Assembly: GCA_020536535.1 (NCBI GenBank)
Contig: JAHLWZ010000935.1
Coordinates: forward strand, 1 to 41,546
Source of the DNA: Pelomyxa schiedti
Lineage: Eukaryota > Evosea > Pelobiontida > Pelomyxidae
Direction of reading: 5' to 3'
DNA length: 41,546 nt
The notes under the pieces are model-generated. The model saw only the letters and a program-made list of their open reading frames with translations, did not search any database and had not been told where the DNA came from. This document shows, one piece after another, positions 34,101 to 41,546 of the stretch (positions are counted from its first letter, which is position 1; every line of letters begins with the position of its first letter). Position numbers and translations under genes: made by a program.

Positions 34101-36819
34101 ATCTTTGGAGTCTTGCCAGCGCTACTGAGGGTGAGATTGATCGTACAGGTTGCAGACACACTCGAAGAGAGGTTAAAACTCCTTGTAGTGAGGAGTTGTA
34201 TTGTCGGATCTCTGGGTCTGATGGTGGCTCTTTGTGTGCCCCTATTTTCCCAAATAGGGCATCCACTTGCAGTGAAATACCATACAAGGCTGAAATATAT
34301 TAATTTGTTACAGGGGGAAAGACAGGAAACACACAAGAAAGAACAATTGAAGAGTCTCCATCAAGTGCTGTCATGGTAACCGGGCACTCTAACTGTGCTT
34401 GAATCCTATCAGAGCCTTCTTTTCTGATCGCTATTTTCCCATTGACTTGTCTAGGAGGACGTAAAATTTCAGAAAGTAGCTGAAAGAATCCTACGCTGGG
34501 AGTTCGGCTGTTTTCTTGAGAGTCTGAACAAATGTTGCCTTTCCCCCTCTGTCAATGTTTGTCTTAACCTAGATTTCGAGGTTAGTTTTCAACAGAGTAT
34601 TTGAACCAACAGTTGCACAGTCAGTTGGTGGCCCATTCTCGTTGCAGAAAAGAAATCCAGGAATATTGAGAGTAATGGATAGTTGACCACCGTAAAGTGT
34701 GGCAACATCAAAGATAGCCTCAAGTTTCTGCTGCAACCCATGCTTTCCATCACTATCATCAGCAAAAAGGAAACCGCCTGGCTGGGTTCCAAGCTCTCTC
34801 CTCAGTCTATCCAAATCTTCAAAGCGATGACTTTCTGTGAAACCAACACAATGAACTGTTGCTGTGCAATTCTATGTTTAATGTGAAACTTGGTTATATG
34901 ATAACAAAAGAACCGGCAATGCATGTAAATATAATCGCAGAGAAGTATAGGACTGGAAAGCATTCCTTTTGGTTGTGTGGGTACCTACTTTCTGTCACTT
35001 TTTTTGTTTTTTTTTTTAAAAGAAAAAATACCATCTGTCATGAAACCAATCACAATGTCAAGATCGCCATGGGTGCGCGTGGTTTGTTTTATTACATCCT
35101 GGCAACAATCAAATGCCGATGCAAAACATGTCAGGCCACCTGGTGTTAACTATGTAGAACTGTTAGAAAATTTGGGCAGTTGAGGTAAAAAGAAGACATT
35201 TTCAATCTCCCGTTCTCTGTTTTGGGCAGTCCAAGAAAATCTGGACGCTGTAGAAGAGTACAAAATAACTTCAATGATTACATTTGGGTCTGAAAGAGGG
35301 TAAAAATTAGAACCAAGTGAGAGCTAAAAGAGAATCGTACCCGATTCACTTTCCTCCAAAATATATAGTAAAGCATTTTGCACTTGTCTCCATGCTGGTT
35401 TCATGGAGCCACTGCGGTCAACAACGAGAAGTAATAGTGTCTTTTTTTCGGCTGGCGGAGGTGTAGTCAAGGAAACTGTCAGGGTTGCATCAATTGTACT
35501 GGCATCACTTGAGTCAACTTGCTATAAAAGTGAGATGGGCCCATAAATCAATAGAAAAAGAAAAGACCAGTTGCTCAATGGCCATTTCAGCAGAAAACCC
35601 CTTGGTACCTACATCGTAATTGATGAAAGACTTTCAAGAGATATGCATAAATTACCAGCTGAACTGTGCTGTATGTCTTCTGCTGATAATGGTTTTGAAG
35701 AAGCTGTTGATGGAGGTGGAGTAAGAGTAACAGATCCAAGTGGAATTGTTGTTGCAATAGAGAACTGTCCATCAGGGTTGCGACTATTTCTTTTAGTGAA
35801 GCTTATTCACAGTGGGAAAAATGACTACCTAAGAGTGACGAGATCATTAACTGTAAATGTAACAGGCTTCCAAGCCATTTCGAAATCCAAAATGAAAGTC
35901 TTCAGTTTGGACTAAAGGAATTGGTATAAGAATGATTTTTGGGCACAAGATACTTTGGACATTCTTCCAATTGTCACTGTTGGAGGGGAATCAGGGTCTC
36001 GAATTTTTGCAGCACATTGTGGAAAAGCATCGAAAACTATTTTACGAAGCCGTGAAAGGGCACCAAAGGGCTGTATTGAATGTTTATAACAGGGATTGCG
36101 TCACATTGCCCTCCCAGACAAAGAGAGACAGGCACCTTGGCCTCAGGAATAAGGAATATTTCCCACTCCTCAGTTGCTGGATCCACTTCAACGTAATTAA
36201 AATTTCTCAAGTGAATTGTGAAAGGTGTGATCTGAGACAACTTTCCACACAAAAAGTCCGATGCTTGTTTGAGTGATTCAGCTGGCATAAATGGGCAAAG
36301 TCTAAACAAAAAGGTATGAATACAAATTCAAAATAGGGGACAAAAAAGGAAAAAAATGAAAATGAAAATAAAAAAAAAAAAACCCCACTCCCATAATCTC
36401 GCTTTGGCTCACAAAGGCACATGAGGAGGCCACAAAGCGCAGTCAGGATCCACCTGGGACCTCACACTCTGAATCGCCGCAAACGAGCTGTCGGTCGGCG
36501 AGGGCACGATGGCGAGCACGGTCGTCTGCGGGCGGCCCACCGTCGCGTACTTCTGCACCGTGGTCCCGGTCGCCCAGTGCGACGCCGAGAACGTCTTCTC
36601 CTCCCCGGACGACGCCGCCGACGTGGCCGCGCCGCTCGCCGTCGCCCTCCCCCCCGACCCCGACGCCGCCGGGGCCGCGGTGGCCCTCGGCGCCGCGACC
36701 CGCGACTGCGACGAGGTGGTCGTGGTGCTGCTGCTCGTGCTCGTGCTGGTGGTGGAGGTGGTCGTGGTCGAAGATCTAGCTGGCGCTGCGGTTGTCGTTC
36801 GTCTGTTAGAGCCCGACAT
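31122..36819 (-). CDS. Long fusion protein: 2H-phosphoesterase-like domain + VWA domain + long C-terminal region
   Basis: Exon 1 (36819-36413) starts MSGSNRRTTT, then a Ser/Thr/Ala-rich stretch and strand TTVLAIVPSPT. Exons 2 (36301-36136) and 3 (from 36070) complete a fold like 2'-5' RNA ligase/LigT: PPHVPLLCPFMPAESLKQAS, EWEIFLIPEAKPFG, PPTVTIGRM and KTFILDFEMAWKPVTFTV. Further exons form a VWA domain with a full MIDAS: LLLLVVDRSGSMKP (near 35420), LTCFASAFD (near 35130) and IVIGFMTDG (near 35055). The C-terminal half continues through many short exons. Examples are LQVDALFGKIGAHKEPPSD, RWQDSKDIFQLPRVQRAQVM, SDWRDLLRDKDMCGFGLA, GHLKTTGGFGVGIPKCL, YIHQEHWKVVRIL, DPLGFTPEQVDAIFLV, SYYAFSNSFSFSEASIPTI and RVNKPARECIDEGWF. 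It ends at the TAG/TAA side of 31122 with an acidic tail. I recall VWA proteins with this type of C-terminal region in protists but cannot name them. Exon borders between 35850 and 35500, and between 32900 and 31850, are approximate. Confidence 0.7.
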
Positions 36820-37172
36820 GCCTCGAACTGTTGGAAATGCAAAAAAGAAAAAAAAACAAAAAAACCTGGACACGGTGTCGAAACGTCTTTTTCACGGCAA
36901 TCACTTGTTGGAAAGTCAGAAACCGGAAACAGAAAGAGGAATCACAGGATGGGGAGTTTGGGATCTTGTCGCAAGTGGAAATCTTTCCCGGATAACGGTC
37001 CTCCCCATTGACATGTGATTGTGCAGCAGAACCTCACCACCCTTCACATAGACCCCTCAGTCAAACACACCTCGTCTTTCTCCATTTGTAATACCGGGAT
37101 AATCTTAGATACACTTGCTTTATTTTAATGTTCGAATGAACTGCACAGCCAATTCAGACGAAATCCTGAGTC
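36820..37172. other. Intergenic stretch upstream of the 2H-VWA gene
   Basis: This contains the promoter of the 2H-VWA gene, which reads left. It also holds the 3' flank of the next - strand gene, whose last exon stops at 37173. A-runs lie at about 36841-36864. No coding exon was recognised. Confidence 0.4.
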
Positions 37173-38118
37173 TCAGGGATATTCCTCACTCTGGAGCTGG
37201 GCGTAGCCCGTGCTGTTCTGCTTGGCTAGTAGTGGAGCGCCGTCGCCCGAGGACACGGATGATGGGAGGTCAGAGAACACAAGCTCCATATCTTTCTTCT
37301 GGCTCGCGTGCCTGTGCCTGTGCCTGTGCCTCTTCTTTGTGTTTGTTGGGGGTGCTCTCTCACCCATTTCCTCCAGAACTGTGGTCAGTGCAACCTGGGG
37401 CACATTTGGTGGTGAGTAGTTGTCATCGTGTTTTTGTTGTTATTGTTGCAGTTGGTTGGAGTGTGCAAGTTAGGTGAATTGAGTGATTGTTATTATTGTT
37501 GGTTTATGTTTTGTGGGGGGAGTGAAGATTGTAGGGATTGGTGTACCCGGTGCGGTTTGCTTGGGTCAGTGGAGGGTGGATCAGGTAACTGGCTCATACC
37601 ATCTATCACATCTTGTACCTTGATAAATGAAGATAGTTAGGGCCAAAGCAATATTTAGCTGGCTCACAGAAACACAGTCAGGTGGGAGAACCGAAAGTTG
37701 GATAGAGAAATGCGAAGTGTTGATAGATGGGTAGATACTGGAACAAGTTTGTCAGGGGGAGTGTATATAGCTGGCTCACCACCGCCACGCTGGCCTGGTT
37801 TTTTTGGCTTTGTGCGTTTGTGCACCATCAATGTCGCTGATGGGGGGCAATTGCTGCTGTTGGTATTTGGTTTGTTTGTTGTGGTGGTAGCAGTTGTGTG
37901 TGGTTGTGATTGTGAATTTGTTTGAAAGTTAAAATTAGCAGTTGCTTGTGGACTATGTGTATCAAACAGAGCAGACGCGAAATCCGTCTTCGAGTTTCCT
38001 TTGTTTTTTTTTTGTTTAAATAACCATTCAGCTCTGTAGAACTGGTAATACGAAGAAGTCCCACAAGTGAAAATATTTGTCATTTTTTAGTACCTGGTGG
38101 TGCTACACTAGCAGCCAT
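37173..38118 (-). CDS. Orphan low-complexity basic protein, multi-exon
   Basis: Exon 1 is only 25 nt (38118-38094, MAASVAPP) and splices in phase 1 to an exon starting at 38031 with AEWLFKQKKNKGNSKTDFAS. This exon is Thr/Asn/Gln rich and then basic (MVHKRTKPKKPGQRGGG, AIYTPPDKL). A middle exon near 37620-37540 reads VQDVIDGMSQLPDPPSTD. The last exon (from about 37399) reads VALTTVLEEMGERAPPT, then alternating Arg-His (RHRHRHRH), and ends LQSEEYP. I do not recognise the family; a nuclear or RNA-associated role is possible from the basic runs but is not shown. Confidence 0.45.
37308..37331. repeat. Tandem hexanucleotide repeat, GTGCCT x4
   Basis: Four perfect copies of GTGCCT lie within the last exon of the orphan basic protein, where on the - strand they encode the Arg-His run. 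Confidence 0.8.
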
Positions 38119-38255
38119 GGTGCAAAAAAAACGACCGTCGACGAAGTCAGTGTAAAACCGATTGTTTACGGTAACTTTCTGAGCAGAAATGAAGATCCGA
38201 GGCGGGCTCTGGGGGACACTCTCGACTGATGTAAAGGGGAGCTAATCAGAGTGCA

Positions 38256-38268
38256 TCACGTGAGATCC
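38256..38268 (+). promoter_or_regulatory. E-box-containing 13-mer, copy 1
   Basis: The sequence TCACGTGAGATCC includes the palindrome CACGTG (E-box/G-box). An identical copy is at 38431-38443. It lies in the divergent interval between the orphan basic gene (start 38118, -) and the integrin-alpha-like gene (start 38404, +). Confidence 0.4.
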
Positions 38269-38403
38269 AGAGTTGACCCTCAGTTTCTCATACCAGTCTG
38301 CACTCTCTGATCACTTATCATATAATTCTCGCTGATTTCGTTTTCGGGGTGGCGGCTTTGCAGCCCAAAAACCGAGCGGAAAAAAGGAAAAAAAAACCAA
38401 CAC

Positions 38404-40140
38404 ATGGAGGCGGTGCGGCAGCGGGGGAGATCACGTGAGATCCCGTCGTCATTTTGTCTGGTACTATGTTGTGTCGTAATGACGGGTCTGTTGTGCTCCG
38501 GTGAAAAACTCGTTCTCCCCGACGCGGCCGAGTACGATCTCAGTGACTCATTTTTTGGCCTTTCTGGTACCTCGAATGCATTTTCTTTTTCCGTTTTCTT
38601 TCCTCTTCTTTCTTATCTCTCCTGAATAGTGGCTCTTGGCCCGAGCAACGTTTTCGTGGGAGCACCGTATGGGAACCCTTGGGCCGTTTACACAATGCCG
38701 GACGCCGCTACCATGGGAGGTGTTGTTGTGATATACCCTCTTGATGGCGTGGATCCACAGCATGTATTGCAGAGCCCTTCTACTCCTGATAGAGACACGA
38801 TTGATTACTATGGTGTTTCTGTTGTTGCAAATGGAGATTCTCTGTTCGTGGGGTGCCCCGCCTGCCCGAGTGGTGCGGAACTCTTGGTTTTGGTTGCGCT
38901 TTCTCACTGTTGCACAGGGACTGTTTATGTCTATGATAAGTCTGACGACTACACAAGTGTGGCGTCAGAATTTATATCTGATCATTCGCAATCTGGATTT
39001 GGTGCTGTAGTGGCAGCAGCAGGAGATTGGGTAGCTATAAGTGACTTCAGTGAGGTGACAATGACTACATTTCTCATATTCTATTAACATAGATCGTAGG
39101 ACATCCCAGTAGTATGGATTTTCAAGCTCGCTCCGGACAACACATATATGCAAGTTGATTCCGTGGAGGGAAATTCTTTTGATGGCTTTGGCATGTCGTT
39201 GTGCCTCACTGTGGACTCGGCAGATAATGTACTCTATGCTACTATGAAAATACCCTTGACTTTCCACAGGTGTGGCTGTTTGTTGGAGCTCCGCATGAAT
39301 CAATCAATGGTACTGAAAATGCGGGAGCTGTGCATGTTTTCCATACCATTGCGGAACAACCCTCCTCATTCACAGAGACACAAGTGCTGGCCCTAGACAA
39401 CGACGAAGTTCTGGAGAATGATTACCTGGGGACATCTATCGTTGTTTCTCCTTTCAACACAATGGTGTCAGTTGGTGTCCCCCAGATATATGGTGGTGGG
39501 GAGGATGAAGAGAAGAATTCCGGCAAGGTTTCCTTCCATCTTTCGGAAATCTGTTGGCTTAGATTGACAGGTTTTAATGTGGATTAGAGACGACGAAACC
39601 TCAATGACTTGGGAACGTCAGTCTCAACTTACTGGAAGAGGAAGTGACAACTCAAATTTTGGTTATGCACTCGCAGTATCATCTGATAGTAACACGATAC
39701 ACCTCGTCGTGGGATCTCCTAGCGCTTTCCATTCGCAATCTTTGGATGGCCAAAGCCCAAAATCTGGCAGCATTCAATTGTAACGAACCCATTCCTCTCC
39801 TTTTCTCTAACCATTACCCAGTTATGACGTTGAAGAAGGAAGCTCATCATGGCTGACAAAGCAAACACTTTCCGGGGATTACTCTCCCGATGGTTATGGA
39901 ATTGCTCTGGCACTCACTTCAAACCAAGCCATTGTTGGTGCCCCTTGGTCTCTCGTCACCACCGGTGGTGCCACAAAACTCGACCCAAAGAACCTCCCTC
40001 TGAGCACACAGGCAATTGCCGGTATCGCTGTGGGTGTTGTGATTGGCGTTGGCCTGGTGGCCACATTGCTGTCCGCAATTTACTTCCGTATGTCAGGAGT
40101 ACACAAGGTTCAAGGCTATGTTTTTTTCAAAAAACAATGA
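38404..40140 (+). CDS. Integrin-alpha-like FG-GAP repeat membrane protein, ~485 aa
   Basis: Seven exons: 38404-38566, 38630-38872, 38918-39054, 39100-39228, 39270-39527, 39571-39779, 39822-40140. All joins keep phase (1,458 nt in total). The N-terminus is basic and then hydrophobic (FCLVLCCVVMTGLLCSG), a signal peptide. The body consists of FG-GAP/beta-propeller units. Visible repeats include DSFFGLSVALGPSNVFVGAP, YYGVSVVANGDSLFVGCP, SGFGAVVAAAGDWVAISD, FDGFGMSLCLTV with VWLFVGAPHE, YLGTSIVVSPF, NFGYALAVS with VVGSPS, and YGIALALTSNQAIVGAPW. One transmembrane helix follows (GIAVGVVIGVGLVATLLSAI), with a short cytoplasmic tail ending YVFFKKQ. The layout is that of a type I surface protein. An adhesion role is inferred from the fold, not shown. 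An alternative donor at about 40101 (GGA|GTACAC) could replace the tail. Confidence 0.85.
38431..38443 (+). promoter_or_regulatory. E-box-containing 13-mer, copy 2
   Basis: This is an identical copy of the 13-mer at 38256-38268. It overlaps codons 10-14 of the integrin-alpha-like gene if that gene starts at 38404. Confidence 0.35.
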
Positions 40141-40230
40141 GAGGTGTTTGACTTTGTGCATTGCCAGTAGAAAGAAAGTTCTACGAATATTTTTTTTAAA
40201 TGAATTTGATGATTTTTGGTTTTTGTGCTT

Positions 40231-41407
40231 TTAAGTTCTTGTTGGCGGTGTAGGTTGTGTTGTGTTGTGAAGTTGTTGGAGCTGTGAAACAGCTTCTTCA
40301 TCTTGTAAGGGAGGGGAGTCACCATCTTCCTCTTTGATATCTGAACAGGCAATTGAGCAACATGTAGGTTGGAAGGAAGAAGTAAGAAGGTACATTGATC
40401 ATCTCCAGATACACCATCATCAACTGTGGAAGTAGGCCCATTTGCCCCAGTGCCGCTTGTGTTTAGGTTGGTGCTTACGTCGTCACCACCGGCATCTCTC
40501 CAGTCAGGAACCATGGTCTTGATGTGGTAGTTGCAAAAGGGATACTGCTTCTTCTTCGGAACGGGAATGTAGCACTTCTTTGACGAGCGTTTATTGGGGT
40601 CTTTGTATTGACAGAAAATGAAGGGGGACTCTGGGTCTAACGGGGCATGATGCTTTTTGATGAAAAACGTTAATTGGATCAAAGACAACACAAACCTACC
40701 CAACAATATCGGTAACCATTCAGTGCTTTACTCTTGCATCTCGTAAAGCCGTCTTTTCCTCTTGCAATACAAATAGTGGAGGCTTCTTCTTTAGGCAGTG
40801 GCTTCCCTTGTTCATCCACTAAAAAAGAGTTCAGTGGTTCATACATCTATTGTGATTTCATACCATACTTCTGAACTTCACGGGAATATCTTCGAGACCT
40901 CTTCCGTGGAGCAGGGTGGTGGGTATGAGTCTCCGCCTCACGGGGTGGAGCTGCGGTTGGACGTCTGCGTGACGATGCAGGAGATGAGTGTACTTTAGTA
41001 CGGTTGTGCTCGTTTTCAGACCATTCGGAAACACTGCCACCATCCCCAGGATTTTCCTCAACTGCATCGTCAGCACATGTTGCTGTGGTTGTCTGGTAGT
41101 TTGCAGAGGTATTTAGTACGGTTTCAGTTTCAAGCTTTTCCAATTTATCAAGAAGAAAACTTAAAGAAGCTATTAGAAGAAAAGCAACTGGTAGGCACTC
41201 CCTTACTCTCTCTCTTTGCGCATGCGTTTTATTCTTGCATTGAGTTGCACAACTTCATCTGCGAATTCGTAGGATTCCTTTGCTGCTTGTTTGTCTTATG
41301 TTGATGTGTGTGGGAAAACCATATAGCAAAGTGCCAAACAACTAAAACAACAAGTACCTCCAACAAATTTCGGTAACGTTTCTTAAGTTCCCTGTATTTT
41401 TCACCCA
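40231..41407 (-). CDS. KANSL2/INO80D-type C3H zinc-finger protein, 5' end unresolved
   Basis: Two copies of the potential DNA-binding C3H motif found in KANSL2 and INO80D are visible. The first starts TICIARGKDGFTRCKSKA, continues GYRYCW, and is completed by KHH after an intron. The second has FCQYKDPNKRSSKKC then YPFCNYHIK. In animals these proteins belong to histone acetyltransferase (NSL) or INO80 remodelling complexes, so a chromatin role is inferred. Upstream exons are coiled-coil (GEKYRELKKRYRNLLE, then DEVVQLNARIKRMRKERE, then LLDKLEKLETET) and acidic/basic linker (about 41143-40870, with RKRSRRYSREVQKY). The last exon, spliced in phase 1, gives IKEEDGDSPPLQDEEAVSQL and stops at TAA 40231-40233. 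The start codon was not found; it should be at or beyond the right edge of the stated range. Confidence 0.75.
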
Positions 41408-41478
41408 CTGCAGCCGGATTAATTCACAAAGTGACACACGCCCTCGACTCTCTCCTTTAAAAAACTCAAAATGTCAAA

Positions 41479-41546
41479 ATGCCACCAAGGCAACGTGGTG
41501 CATTCGCCTTCGTGGCAGAAGAAAAAGGTTCTCAATTCGTGAAAAT
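41479..41546 (+). CDS. Start of a further gene, 3' partial
   Basis: An open frame from ATG 41479 runs off the window, reading MPPRQRGAFAFVAEEKG. It is too short to identify. An overlapping ATG at 41471 gives a 23-codon frame that ends at TGA and is less likely. Confidence 0.35.
   Translation, partial: MPPRQRGAFAFVAEEKGSQFVK

Noticed and set aside
36421-37011. Arg-rich 196-codon open frame on the + strand
   Set aside because: It is antisense to the GC-rich first exon of the 2H-VWA gene, has extreme Arg/Gly composition and no splice or family support.
1-41546. Transposons, CRISPR arrays, rRNA or bacterial operons
   Set aside because: No terminal inverted repeats, reverse transcriptase or transposase motifs, spaced repeats or rRNA-like conserved stretches were seen. 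The intron-rich layout excludes a bacterial operon.

Overview
This is eukaryotic nuclear DNA. Coding blocks are interrupted by many very short introns, mostly 36-155 nt, with GT..AG ends and T-rich 3' ends. One intron carries a textbook TACTAAC branch site. Genes lie on both strands, often less than 150 bp apart, and all three standard stop codons are used. The gene content fits a free-living protist: coactosin, a PDAT/LCAT-like acyltransferase, an integrin-alpha-like FG-GAP protein, VWA and LRR proteins, MRNIP-like and KANSL2-like nuclear proteins. An amoebozoan, perhaps an archamoeba, is my best guess from the style of the orphan proteins, but the sequence does not prove it. All gene models below were spliced by eye by matching reading phase across each intron. 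Models marked as unresolved are incomplete.

Left part (1-11.6 kb, + strand): a partial orphan gene ends at 1496. It is followed by an 11-exon gene (1585-11590) for a protein of about 3,150 residues. Only its last ~300 residues are recognisable, as an ATP-grasp ligase module.

Middle left (12.2-19.5 kb, all - strand): an orphan single-exon gene, an MRNIP-like DNA-repair factor, a small membrane protein, a 9-exon galactokinase-like GHMP kinase, and a divergent protein with a possible actin-like segment. About 1.7 kb (19.5-21.2 kb) could not be resolved into genes.

Middle right (21.2-31 kb): a Cys/His-rich zinc-binding protein (+), a PDAT/LCAT acyltransferase (-), a four-helix membrane protein (+), a GNAT acetyltransferase (+), an LRR protein (-), a metallophosphoesterase (+) and coactosin (+).

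Right part (31.1-41.5 kb): a long - strand gene fuses a degenerate 2H-phosphoesterase (2'-5' RNA ligase-like) domain to a VWA domain and a long conserved C-terminal region. Next come an orphan basic protein (-), an integrin-alpha-like membrane protein (+), a KANSL2/INO80D-type C3H zinc-finger protein (-), and the first codons of a further + strand gene.

The genes do not form an operon or one obvious pathway. The two most novel items are the giant ATP-grasp protein and the 2H-VWA fusion. No tRNA, rRNA, CRISPR array or transposon was recognised.
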